From CAZUPF01 sp964622035 (GTDB lineage Bacteria > Patescibacteriota > WWE3 > JAUXAW01 > JAYEID01), in NCBI GenBank assembly GCA_964622035.1, contig CAZUPF010000032.1, forward strand, positions 1 through 6,896: a stretch of DNA of 6,896 bases, in the 5' to 3' direction. This document shows positions 1 through 6,880 of the stretch, in pieces (position 1 is the first letter of the stretch; each line of letters opens with the position of its first letter). Both the position numbers and the translations under genes were made by a program. Below the pieces are notes generated by a model. That model was given only the letters and a program-made list of their open reading frames with translations. It was not told the DNA's origin and ran no database searches.

Positions 1-1
1 G

Positions 2-1291
2 CTGATGGCCGGCTACCGTTGGCCGAATTCTTACATTCTCTACCAGCCGCTAGTGGCTTTTGTGTACCGAAACTTCTCCTTTTGGGGCTTAAGTGCCCTC
101 AACGCCCTTCTCTTCGTTTTTAGTTTTGGGGCGGTCTTTCTTTACTTCAGGAAGAGAGTTCTTCCGACATTGGCCGTCTTGGTGGTGACTACCTTGGGAG
201 GCTGGATTGTTTTTCAATACGGCCTGCGCGCGCAGATGATGAGCTTTTTCTTCTTGGCCCTGCTCGTTTATGTTTTAAAGTATATTAAAAGCCGGGGGCG
301 AAGGGTACTAACCCTTTTGGCCCTTTTTGCGCTGTGGGGGAATTTTCATAGCGGTTTCCCCTTGGGAATTTTCCTCGTTGGTCTGTGGCAACTTTCCGAA
401 TTGGTCCGCGACTTATTAGCGGGGAGGTCCTTCCGGGAGCTAACTTGGGCTACTCCCCTACTCTGCGTGGCAGCGGCAGTGGCCGCCCCCCTACTAAACC
501 CTTACGGGATTGGAAACTATCTTAATGTGTTACAGCACTTTAAAACACCGATGGCGACCATTATTGCCGAATGGCTTCCCCCGAACGGCTCCTACAAATT
601 TGCGCTAGCAGCCCTTTTTGGTATTTATCTTTATGGGGTTTTTGCTAGTCGCCGCTGGCGAGAGCACCTTTTTTGGTTACCGGCCTCAGCGGCGTTGTTC
701 TATTTAGCTCTCACCTCTCGGAGAAATTTGCCCCTTTTCTTTCTAGTGCAGAGTATGTCGCTGGTGGAGCTGATACCGAGACGGAATCGGGTTTCGGAAG
801 TTGGGAGCCGGCGGCGGAGCAGTCTGCTTGCAGTCCCGCTTCTTTGGGTGGTGCTGTTTTACGGTCTGGCATTCCAGCTGCCACAGGCGGTACGCCGCAA
901 CACTAATTGGGATGACTATTGTCGGGAGGGGGTTACCGAGCTTCCGCGGGCGGCGGTTGCTTTTGCGCAAGAAACCGGGCTGAGGGGGGCTGTTTTTAGT
1001 ATGTATAAGTGGGGCGGGTTCCTTATTTGGCAGCTGCCGGAAAATAAAGTTTTTGTTGATGGGCGAATGCCGGCGTGGCCCCATCCTTTGGGCATATCTC
1101 CTTACACCGTATATCTTGATATTATCCAGGCCGGGGATGGTTATCAGGCGACGCTTGATAGCTACGGAATTTCTTGGCTTCTGATCGGTTCCGGCAGTTT
1201 TCTGGATTTGGAGCTTCAGGATGGAGACGGGGGCCTTTGGAGAGAAGTCCATCGCGACCCATTGGCTGTTATCTACACGATGATAGAATAA
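2..1291 (+). CDS. 5'-truncated polytopic membrane protein, GT-C glycosyltransferase-like
   Basis: No named gene is recognised, but it has the look of a large family of bacterial multi-pass proteins related to the GT-C (PMT/ArnT-like) glycosyltransferases. The frame is open to the left edge: a Leu codon precedes the first Met (base 5). That Met lies in a GYRWPN stretch that in relatives follows the first membrane helix, so the gene begins upstream and the Met is internal. Numbering from it, I see about nine or ten hydrophobic segments between residues 28 and 291, an LRAQM motif (74-78), WGNFHSG (111-117), LNPYG (164-168) and an AEWLPP loop (188-193). A final non-membrane tail (about 295-428) carries YKWGGFLIW (334-342) and VDGRMPAW (351-358), the family's typical C-terminal signature. 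The catalytic acidic residue of GT-C enzymes normally sits in the first outer loop, which is missing here, so activity cannot be judged. It is first in the visible operon, with 5 bp to the next gene. Function in surface glycosylation is inferred from fold and neighbours. Confidence -1.
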   Translation: MMAGYRWPNSYILYQPLVAFVYRNFSFWGLSALNALLFVFSFGAVFLYFRKRVLPTLAVLVVTTLGGWIVFQYGLRAQMMSFFFLALLVYVLKYIKSRGRRVLTLLALFALWGNFHSGFPLGIFLVGLWQLSELVRDLLAGRSFRELTWATPLLCVAAAVAAPLLNPYGIGNYLNVLQHFKTPMATIIAEWLPPNGSYKFALAALFGIYLYGVFASRRWREHLFWLPASAALFYLALTSRRNLPLFFLVQSMSLVELIPRRNRVSEVGSRRRSSLLAVPLLWVVLFYGLAFQLPQAVRRNTNWDDYCREGVTELPRAAVAFAQETGLRGAVFSMYKWGGFLIWQLPENKVFVDGRMPAWPHPLGISPYTVYLDIIQAGDGYQATLDSYGISWLLIGSGSFLDLELQDGDGGLWREVHRDPLAVIYTMIE

Positions 1292-1296
1292 ACTGT

Positions 1297-2004
1297 ATGA
1301 AAGTTATTGTCGTCCTGCCGGCATACAATGCTGAGCAAACTCTAGCGCAAACGGTAGCGGACATTCCTCGAGAGGGGGTGGACGAGATTATTTTGGTGGA
1401 CGACGGGAGTAGTGATGCCACTCTAGCGGTGGCTAAGGATTTGGGGCTAGTAGTCCACCAGCATTCAGTAAATAAGGGGTATGGGGCTAACCAGAAGACC
1501 TGCTACCAACTAGCTCTAGCACGGGGGGCGGACGTAATTATTATGCTCCACCCGGACTACCAGTACGATCCGAAACTGATTAAGCATTTCGTGAACTTCA
1601 TCGCTGAGGGTTACTTTGATGTGCTGCTCGGTTCCCGCATCCGAACCCGTAAAGAGGCTCTGGCAGGAGGGATGCCGCGGTACAAATACTTGGCCAACCG
1701 GTTGCTGACGATCTTTGAAAACATAGTTAGTGGCCAAAATCTTTCTGAGTGGCACACGGGGATGAGGGCGTACCGGCGGGGTGTTTTAGAGGGTATTGAT
1801 TTTATGAGTAATTCGGACGATTTCGTTTTTGACAGCCAGGTATTGTTCCAAGTGATCGCTGGTGGCTGGAGGATTGGGGAGATACCGGTGCCGGTGCGCT
1901 ACTTTCCCGGGGCCTCCAGCACTGATTTTAAGAGCAGTCTTAAGTATGGTCTGGGAACGGTTTTGGTGGCCGTACGGCATCTCTTCCGGCGCCGACGGGG
2001 TTGA
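1297..2004 (+). CDS. Family 2 (GT-A fold) glycosyltransferase, CsbB/DPM1-like
   Basis: A 235-residue cytoplasmic glycosyltransferase that probably moves a sugar from a nucleotide donor, most likely onto polyprenyl phosphate as DPM1/CsbB-type enzymes do. The lipid acceptor is inferred. The N-terminal strand-loop VVLPAYNAE (5-13) and VDDGSSD (34-40) form the nucleotide-binding site. NKGYG follows at 59-63. HPDYQY (85-90) stands where most relatives have DxDxQ. LGSR (111-114), the GGMPRYKYLANR segment (124-135) and SEWHTGMRAY (150-159) make up the acceptor side. The C-terminus has ASS and KYGLGTVLVAVRHLF, an amphipathic stretch, then four arginines. No clear transmembrane helix is present, unlike CsbB, which has two. 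The ATG at 1297 is chosen because the GT2 fold starts exactly there. The frame is open back to 1174, but that extension lies within the preceding gene and is not GT2-like. No Shine-Dalgarno is visible, so translation probably couples to the gene 5 bp upstream. Family is certain; donor and acceptor are unknown. Confidence -1.
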   Translation: MKVIVVLPAYNAEQTLAQTVADIPREGVDEIILVDDGSSDATLAVAKDLGLVVHQHSVNKGYGANQKTCYQLALARGADVIIMLHPDYQYDPKLIKHFVNFIAEGYFDVLLGSRIRTRKEALAGGMPRYKYLANRLLTIFENIVSGQNLSEWHTGMRAYRRGVLEGIDFMSNSDDFVFDSQVLFQVIAGGWRIGEIPVPVRYFPGASSTDFKSSLKYGLGTVLVAVRHLFRRRRG

Positions 2005-2010
2005 AGCATT

Positions 2011-3660
2011 ATGGCTAAAAAAGAACGGAAAAGCGGAGTTGCAGGAGCTATTCTGTTGGGGAGCAACCCTTATGGGGTAATCGCCCTGGCGGGCTTTTTG
2101 CTCTATTTTAGAGCACTCTTCTTCGAGTTTACTTTTTTGGATGATAACGAGCTAATTCTCGGTAATTTTCACTTTTTGCGCGACTTAGCAAACCTTTTCC
2201 GCGCTTTTGGTGAAGATGTCTTTCTCTCCCCCCTTGATGCCTACTACCGTCCGCTAATGACTGTTTCCCTGATGATTGATGCCCAATTGGGGGGAACGGG
2301 CCCCCTCGTCTATCATTTGTCGAATGTGCTGATCCATCTTGCCGCGGCCTGTTTGCTTTTTCGTCTCCTGACGAAGCTTAAGTACCGGTGCGATCTCTCC
2401 CTCTTCTTTTCCCTTCTCTTCGCTGTCCATCCGGTGCTAACTCAAGCGGTAGCCTGGGTACCGGGGCGGAACGACTCGTTATTGACTGTGTTCGTCTTGG
2501 CGGCCTTTAGCTTATTTATAGATTTTTGGCGGACGACGAGGCGGAAATTTTATTTTGAACACCTGCTCTTTTTTGCCTTGGCCCTTTTTACCAAGGAGAC
2601 GGCGCTGGTTTTACCGGTAATATGCGCGCTGTATTGGGGAATATTTCGGCGGGTAAAAAAAGGACTCGTTTTGCCGGTTACAGCCGGGTGGGGGGCGGTA
2701 ACAGCGGTTTGGTTTTTGGCGCGGCGAGCAGCATTTACGAACCCCCCGGAAACAAGTTTTTATGATATATCTACATCTGTGGCCCAGAGTTTGGGGGCCG
2801 TTGTTCAATATATTGGAAAGGCCCTCTTCCCGCTTAATTTATCAGTACTGGCAACTATTGAGGACACCACTTTTGTTTACGGTATACTAGCTATTTTTTT
2901 GGTGGTGGTGCTTTTGGGGACAACAAAAGATAAGCGGTGGGGGCGGATTCTTTTTGGCCTGGCCTGGTTTTTGCTGTTTCTCTTACCCTCTTTTGTACGC
3001 CCCGATCCTAATGTGCTGGCCGACGTTCTCGAACACCGTATTTACTTGTCCTTGGTGGGGATCATTATTGTGTTTTTGGAAACAGGTTTGGTTAAGGTAC
3101 TAGACTTTCGGCGGCGACCGGTGCTAGTTGGGGGAGCATTGCTGATCCTGACTTTTTCGGCGCTTACTTTCTGGCACAGCGGTAATTTTTCGGACCGGTT
3201 GCGTTTTTGGGAGGGGGCGGCTAGTACCTCACCGCACCATCCCCTCGCCCACCGCAATTTGGGGGCGATGTATTATCTTGATGGTCGTTTGATCGAGGCT
3301 GAGGCGGAGTATGATCGGGCGCGGGCGCTGAATCCGGCCGAGCCGATGGTCCATAATAATCTAGGGCTTATTTACGCCCAGCGTGGTGAGCCGGAGCGGG
3401 CTGAGGCGGCATATAAAAAAGAGATGGAGATTAACCCCTCTTTTAGTAATACTTATTTTAATCTGGGGCTTCTTTACTACTCGCGGGGTCGGGTGGAGGA
3501 GGCCCTGGCTTTGTGGCAGGAGGCCCTACAGCATGATCCAAGCTATATCAGCGCCTACAAGGCGCTGGCGCAGCACTACTTGCAGGTTGAGGATTCGGCA
3601 CAAGCGGAGATCTATCTTACGGAGCTTGAGCGGCGCGGTGTCCAGGTGCGTTCCCGATGA
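2011..3660 (+). CDS. TMTC-like GT-C membrane glycosyltransferase with C-terminal TPR domain
   Basis: A 549-residue protein: a polytopic GT-C-like half (about 20-390) joined to four tetratricopeptide repeats. The first outer loop has LDDNELI (43-49), whose acidic pair matches the catalytic position of GT-C enzymes. Then come YYRPL (78-82), YHLSNVLIH (101-109), VHPVLTQAVAWVPGRND (139-155), TKETALVLP (194-202) and EHRIYLSL (341-348). This order is that of the eukaryotic TMTC proteins (O-mannosyltransferases, GT105) and their bacterial relatives. The TPRs sit at about 411-444, 445-478, 479-512 and a weaker one at 513-546, each 34 residues. By analogy with TMTC they would lie outside the membrane and hold an acceptor protein or a partner; that side is inferred. 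The likely donor is a polyprenyl-phosphate sugar, possibly made by the GT2 encoded 6 bp upstream. The start is the only Met before the first helix; the ribosome site is weak. The stop overlaps the next start (ATGA). Fold confidence is high, substrate unknown. Confidence -1.
   Translation: MAKKERKSGVAGAILLGSNPYGVIALAGFLLYFRALFFEFTFLDDNELILGNFHFLRDLANLFRAFGEDVFLSPLDAYYRPLMTVSLMIDAQLGGTGPLVYHLSNVLIHLAAACLLFRLLTKLKYRCDLSLFFSLLFAVHPVLTQAVAWVPGRNDSLLTVFVLAAFSLFIDFWRTTRRKFYFEHLLFFALALFTKETALVLPVICALYWGIFRRVKKGLVLPVTAGWGAVTAVWFLARRAAFTNPPETSFYDISTSVAQSLGAVVQYIGKALFPLNLSVLATIEDTTFVYGILAIFLVVVLLGTTKDKRWGRILFGLAWFLLFLLPSFVRPDPNVLADVLEHRIYLSLVGIIIVFLETGLVKVLDFRRRPVLVGGALLILTFSALTFWHSGNFSDRLRFWEGAASTSPHHPLAHRNLGAMYYLDGRLIEAEAEYDRARALNPAEPMVHNNLGLIYAQRGEPERAEAAYKKEMEINPSFSNTYFNLGLLYYSRGRVEEALALWQEALQHDPSYISAYKALAQHYLQVEDSAQAEIYLTELERRGVQVRSR
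3644..3648 (+). promoter_or_regulatory. Shine-Dalgarno-like AGGTG for the YfhO-family gene
   Basis: AGGTG lies 8 nt before the ATG at 3657, inside the last codons of the TPR gene. It supports this start for the YfhO-family gene and fits translational coupling through the ATGA overlap (3657-3660). It is the clearest ribosome site in the + operon; the GT2 and TPR genes have none or a weak one. Confidence -1.
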
Positions 3661-5819
3661 TCGGCAAGCGCAAAGACTGGTTATGTGTTCTCTTCATTGG
3701 TGTAGTTCTCCTTTTTTTCTTTGGGGGAGCTGTTTTTTCCGGTCGGCTTTATATTCCCGGTGATTACTTGCGTAGTGATACCCTGAACCAGAATCTCCCT
3801 TTCAAGCACACCTTGTGGCAGGCTTTAAAAGAGGGCCGATTCCCCCTGTGGACCGACCAGATTTCTGGTGGGTTTCCCCTGCTGGCCGAAGGGCAGGCGG
3901 GAGTTTTCTATCCCCCTAACTTTCTGCTTTTTCTGCTACTGCCTTTTGTACATGCCTACAACTTGGCGCTTTTTTTTAATTTCCTCGTCGCCGCGGGGGG
4001 GATGTTTCTCTTGGCGCGAAGCTTCAAACTGCGGCCGCTTTCGGCTCTTTTCTCCGCACTCTCCTTTGGCCTTTCGAGCTTTTTTGTCCTGCATCTGACC
4101 CACCATAGTATCATCAGCGTGGCCTGCTGGTTACCGCTCCTGTTTCTCAGTCTAAAGAAGTTTCTGGCGGCTGGAGACCTTCGCTACCTACTCGGGGCGG
4201 CGGGGATTATTGCGGCCACCGTTTTTGCTGGTGCGCCGCAAATTACTTTCTACCTGCTGTTTTTAACTTTTATCTCTTTTCTTTTGGCTCCGCAGAGTGC
4301 GGATTTTGGCCGGAAGAAACTCGTTGCTTGCTATGCTGGGGCCGTCCTTCTAGGACTGCTCTTGGCCGCGGTGCAGTTTCTGCCTACCTGGGAGCTGGTT
4401 AGTAATTCGACTCGGGCGGTTGGGGTAGGGCGGGCGGCGCTCGACTCTTTGCCGTACCACCCGCGGAATCTAGCTACTTTCTTTTTTCCCTACATTTTCG
4501 GTGATCCTGGTTTAGGGACATACCCCCGCTTCGGCGGGTCGTGGGGAATGTTTTGGGAAAATACGGCCTACCTTGGTCTGCTCCCGCTACTTCTGGCCTT
4601 GCTTACATTGCGGCTGGTTAAGCAGCGAAGCCAGGTGCGGTGGCTGTGGCAGATCTTCCTTTTGTCAATCTTACTGGCTTTAGGAAAATACGGGCCGCTG
4701 TTTGGGGTTTTTTATCTCCCCGGTTTTAATAGTTTTCGAGTGACCGCGCGCTTTTTACTGTTTGCTATTTTTTCCCTCTCGCTCCTTTCCGGGTTTGGGG
4801 TGGAGTTTCTTGTGGGTAAGATTAAGAAAGACTCTCTTCTCGTTCCCCTTCGCGTTGGGCTGTTGGCTATTTTGCTGGTCGATCTGTTCTGGTTCGGCTA
4901 TCGCTACAATCCCACATTTGAAGCGGCGAGCGTTTTGGAGAAACCCGAGGTGGTTGAGTTTCTAGAGGGGAGAGTTGGTGGGGGCCGGGTTTTTTCGGTG
5001 GGGGCTCGCCTAACTTACGACGAAATAAATGCGGGCGGGTGGCGAAACAACCCGGAAGCGATTTTGAACCACCGCAACGCTCTTGACCCGAGCGTTAACA
5101 TGCTCTGGGGGGTCAAAAATATCGCGGGCTATAGCGGGCTTTTCTTGCAGCGGGCTAAAGCATTTGAGGGACTAGTCGGCTCGGGACTTAGTTTGCAAAG
5201 TGGTGTGGTTGCTGTTTCCGAGAAGTCTTTGCAGCTTTTGGGTCTGGCGAGTACTAAATATTTGATTTCTTCGTTTGTGCTGGCGGCCCCAGACCTTGAG
5301 TTTCTTAGCGAGTTTGGTAGCGGTGGGGTAACCTACAAAGTTTATGAGAATACGCTTTTTCTCCCACGGGGTATTTTGGTTGGCAAGACCAGCTTCGGCA
5401 ACTTGCCGCAGGTTTTTGCTCGCTTGGCAGCTGCTGAATTTGATCCCGCCGACGAGCTCTTGCTTGAAACTATGGCCCTTCGGCCGGCGGGGGAAGAAGT
5501 TACTGGGGAGGAAGAAGGTGCTGTCCGCCTTATCCGGGAGGACGCCCACCGTATTGAGTTTGCGGTCACCACCGCTGTGCCGCAGTGGCTTTTTGTCTCC
5601 GATACCTACTATCCGGGCTGGAAGGCCTACATTGGTGGAAAAGAGGTGCCAATCTCTGTGGCCAATGGCGCCTTCCGCGCCGTCTCCGTTCCGGCAGGGG
5701 CGTCGGTGGTGAAATTTATCTACAAACCGGGGGCGTTCGTTCTCGGCGCCGCTATTTCAGGGGTTACACTTCTTTCTATTATACTTCTTTTGGTAATCAG
5801 AAGGCGCCGAACGGCGTAG
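3657..5819 (+). CDS. YfhO-family polytopic membrane protein (GT-C glycosyltransferase)
   Basis: A 720-residue member of the bacterial YfhO family. In Bacillus, Listeria and Staphylococcus such proteins take a sugar from undecaprenyl phosphate and add it to a surface polymer such as lipoteichoic acid. Visible here: a first helix (8-27), then the outer loop IPGDYLRSD (33-41) with the likely catalytic Asp, and PLWTDQISGGFPLLAEGQAG (63-82) followed by FYPP (84-87). These are followed by HLTHHS (146-151), GAPQ (192-195), QFLPTWEL (240-247), ENTAYLG (301-307) and FRVTARF (360-366). About twelve helices run to residue 414. A large outer domain follows (about 415-690) and ends in VSDTYYPGWKA (647-657) with a beta-rich GGKEVPI module, the family's C-terminal hallmark. 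A last helix (about 692-714) and an RRRR cytoplasmic end close the protein. Length is slightly shorter than Bacillus YfhO. It is the last operon gene. Family assignment is strong; the sugar and acceptor here are not known. Confidence -1.
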   Translation: MIGKRKDWLCVLFIGVVLLFFFGGAVFSGRLYIPGDYLRSDTLNQNLPFKHTLWQALKEGRFPLWTDQISGGFPLLAEGQAGVFYPPNFLLFLLLPFVHAYNLALFFNFLVAAGGMFLLARSFKLRPLSALFSALSFGLSSFFVLHLTHHSIISVACWLPLLFLSLKKFLAAGDLRYLLGAAGIIAATVFAGAPQITFYLLFLTFISFLLAPQSADFGRKKLVACYAGAVLLGLLLAAVQFLPTWELVSNSTRAVGVGRAALDSLPYHPRNLATFFFPYIFGDPGLGTYPRFGGSWGMFWENTAYLGLLPLLLALLTLRLVKQRSQVRWLWQIFLLSILLALGKYGPLFGVFYLPGFNSFRVTARFLLFAIFSLSLLSGFGVEFLVGKIKKDSLLVPLRVGLLAILLVDLFWFGYRYNPTFEAASVLEKPEVVEFLEGRVGGGRVFSVGARLTYDEINAGGWRNNPEAILNHRNALDPSVNMLWGVKNIAGYSGLFLQRAKAFEGLVGSGLSLQSGVVAVSEKSLQLLGLASTKYLISSFVLAAPDLEFLSEFGSGGVTYKVYENTLFLPRGILVGKTSFGNLPQVFARLAAAEFDPADELLLETMALRPAGEEVTGEEEGAVRLIREDAHRIEFAVTTAVPQWLFVSDTYYPGWKAYIGGKEVPISVANGAFRAVSVPAGASVVKFIYKPGAFVLGAAISGVTLLSIILLLVIRRRRTA
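5797..5819. other. 23-bp tail-to-tail overlap of two converging coding regions
   Basis: The + strand YfhO-family frame ends with TAG at 5817-5819. The - strand LCP frame ends with TGA read from 5799 to 5797. The last seven or so codons of each gene therefore share the same bases. No stem followed by a T-run is present on either strand nearby, so transcripts from both sides probably run into each other. Confidence -1.
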
Positions 5820-6813
5820 TTTGGGCAGAGGGGGTGGCCTGGCGGGGCTCGACTTTGGCCGCGAGAGCGTCGTGGATGATTTGCCAAGAATCCCCGCTTG
5901 GTCTGAGGACATAAGCACCGCCGTAACTGGCCATTGGGGGATGATACAGATAGTTATCAATCTCCAGAACAACGCGTTCAACCTGAAAGTCCTGATAATC
6001 TTTTAGTAACCAGAGCAGCTCCGCTACCTCCCCTACTCCCAAATTAGTTTCCAGGTGTCCGGTGAGCAGATTATAAAGAGCTTCGGTCCCGAGTTTGGCT
6101 AGATCTGATTTTTCAAAAGCTTGGGGGAGCGCGACCAGGAGGTTTTGTTGACGACGCATGCGGCGAAAGTCATTTGCTTCCCCGTTGGTCCCTTTGCGTG
6201 AGCGGCAGTACTCCAGCACCTCTTCTCCGGTGAGGAGCTGGGGTCCGGCGGTAAAAGATGGGGGGTGGGGCGCCGCGGGCCGGTCGGGAGGGTAACTGTA
6301 GTCCGTGAAACTGCGCTCGATATCGGTCTCTACTCCGCCAATCCGGTCTACCGCCCACACGGTGCCGGTAAAATCGATAGCTACATAGTGGCTGGGCGTT
6401 AGCCCGGTAACTGTTTGCACCCTTTCCCCAATGCCGGCGAACCCGCCTTGGGAGAAGAAGGTGTTAATTTTCGCTCCGTCGAGCCACAGGTCGCGCGGAA
6501 TAGATGTGAGGAGGATCTTTTGGCTATCTTTAAGAATGGAGATAACCATGATCGTGTCGGTGCGGAAGTGTTTTTGCTCAGGAGACCTTTTATCGAGTCC
6601 CAGCAGGAGAAGGTGAAAAGAGTTGGCGAGCTTGGCTGAGGGAGAGGCTTCTAGCACTTCGGTGGCCGAATCCTCCGCGGCTAGCGGGGTGAGGAGGACG
6701 GACTCCTCGGTGTTGGTGGTTCTTTTAATGATGAAAAAAGCGATCAGCAAGCTGCTGAGAATAAGGGCTGCTAGACCACCAATGATTAGGGCGGGTTTTT
6801 CCCAAATGAGCAT
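5797..6813 (-). CDS. LytR-CpsA-Psr (LCP) family glycopolymer phosphotransferase
   Basis: A 338-residue membrane-anchored LCP enzyme. The family transfers glycan chains from a polyprenyl-pyrophosphate carrier to peptidoglycan (teichoic acids, capsule, arabinogalactan) or, in some actinobacteria, to proteins; it acts outside the membrane. Short N-terminal cytoplasmic end, one helix (about 8-29), a linker of about 35 residues, then the LCP domain (about 66-231). Key motifs are LLLGLDKR (69-76), FRTDTIMV (83-90; Asp of the metal/pyrophosphate site), SIPRDLW (104-110), KIN (115-117), VDRIGGV (155-161), YCRSRK (202-207) and DFRRMRRQQ (215-223), with the arginines that hold the lipid pyrophosphate. 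A small C-terminal part (about 232-320) ends in a low-complexity Pro/Thr/Ala tail. The ATG at 6813 is used because an in-frame TAA lies 9 nt upstream of it. No Shine-Dalgarno is present at the right spacing, and a promoter is placed so that the transcript may start at the ATG. Converges on the glycosyltransferase operon. Family is certain; the polymer is not. Confidence -1.
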   Translation of the reverse strand: MLIWEKPALIIGGLAALILSSLLIAFFIIKRTTNTEESVLLTPLAAEDSATEVLEASPSAKLANSFHLLLLGLDKRSPEQKHFRTDTIMVISILKDSQKILLTSIPRDLWLDGAKINTFFSQGGFAGIGERVQTVTGLTPSHYVAIDFTGTVWAVDRIGGVETDIERSFTDYSYPPDRPAAPHPPSFTAGPQLLTGEEVLEYCRSRKGTNGEANDFRRMRRQQNLLVALPQAFEKSDLAKLGTEALYNLLTGHLETNLGVGEVAELLWLLKDYQDFQVERVVLEIDNYLYHPPMASYGGAYVLRPSGDSWQIIHDALAAKVEPRQATPSAQTTPFGAF

Positions 6814-6819
6814 GAGAAC

Positions 6820-6847
6820 ATTTTAGCAAAGCCTTTGGAGGTGTAAA
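6820..6847 (-). promoter_or_regulatory. Putative housekeeping-type promoter for the LCP gene
   Basis: On the - strand, TTTACA (6847-6842) is followed by a 16-nt spacer and TAAAAT (6825-6820). Each differs from the sigma-70 consensus by one base. Six bases separate the -10 box from the ATG, so transcription should start at or within a base or so of the A of the start codon, giving a leaderless message. This agrees with the absence of a ribosome site before this gene. Sequence prediction only. Confidence -1.
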
Positions 6848-6851
6848 GGGT

Positions 6852-6880
6852 TTGAAGAAAACCTGCATTTTAGGTATAAT
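6852..6880 (+). promoter_or_regulatory. Putative housekeeping-type promoter facing out of the window
   Basis: TTGAAG (6852-6857), a 17-nt spacer and a perfect TATAAT (6875-6880) form a near-consensus sigma-70-type promoter on the + strand, with a start expected near 6887. Its target begins beyond the right edge, so it cannot be named. The -35 boxes of this promoter and the leftward LCP promoter are only 4 bp apart, so the two would compete for polymerase or share a regulator. Confidence -1.

Noticed and set aside
5..7. ATG at base 5 as the true start of the first gene
   Set aside because: The frame is open to the left edge and the Met sits in a GYRWPN stretch expected after the first helix and catalytic loop of the family, so the gene is cut by the window.
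743..1252. Long antisense open frame (169 codons) within the first gene
   Set aside because: Its product is basic, Pro/Arg/Lys/Gln-rich and without a domain; it mirrors the clearly coding + frame.
1174..1296. Longer version of the GT2 gene starting at the upstream ATG
   Set aside because: It would add 41 residues unlike any GT2 N-terminus and lie almost wholly inside the preceding gene; the fold begins exactly at the ATG at 1297.
5172..5572. Antisense open frames within the YfhO-type gene
   Set aside because: Low-complexity Ser/Arg/Lys-rich translations opposite the conserved outer domain; shadow frames.
5778..5783. TATAAT on the - strand near the end of the YfhO-type gene as a promoter
   Set aside because: No recognisable -35 box lies 16-18 bases upstream, and nothing on the - strand here would need a new promoter.
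5805..5816. CGCCG-AA-CGGCG inverted repeat at the convergent gene ends as a terminator
   Set aside because: The stem is only 4-5 bp with a loop of 2-4 nt and no T-run follows on either strand; both arms are coding sequence.
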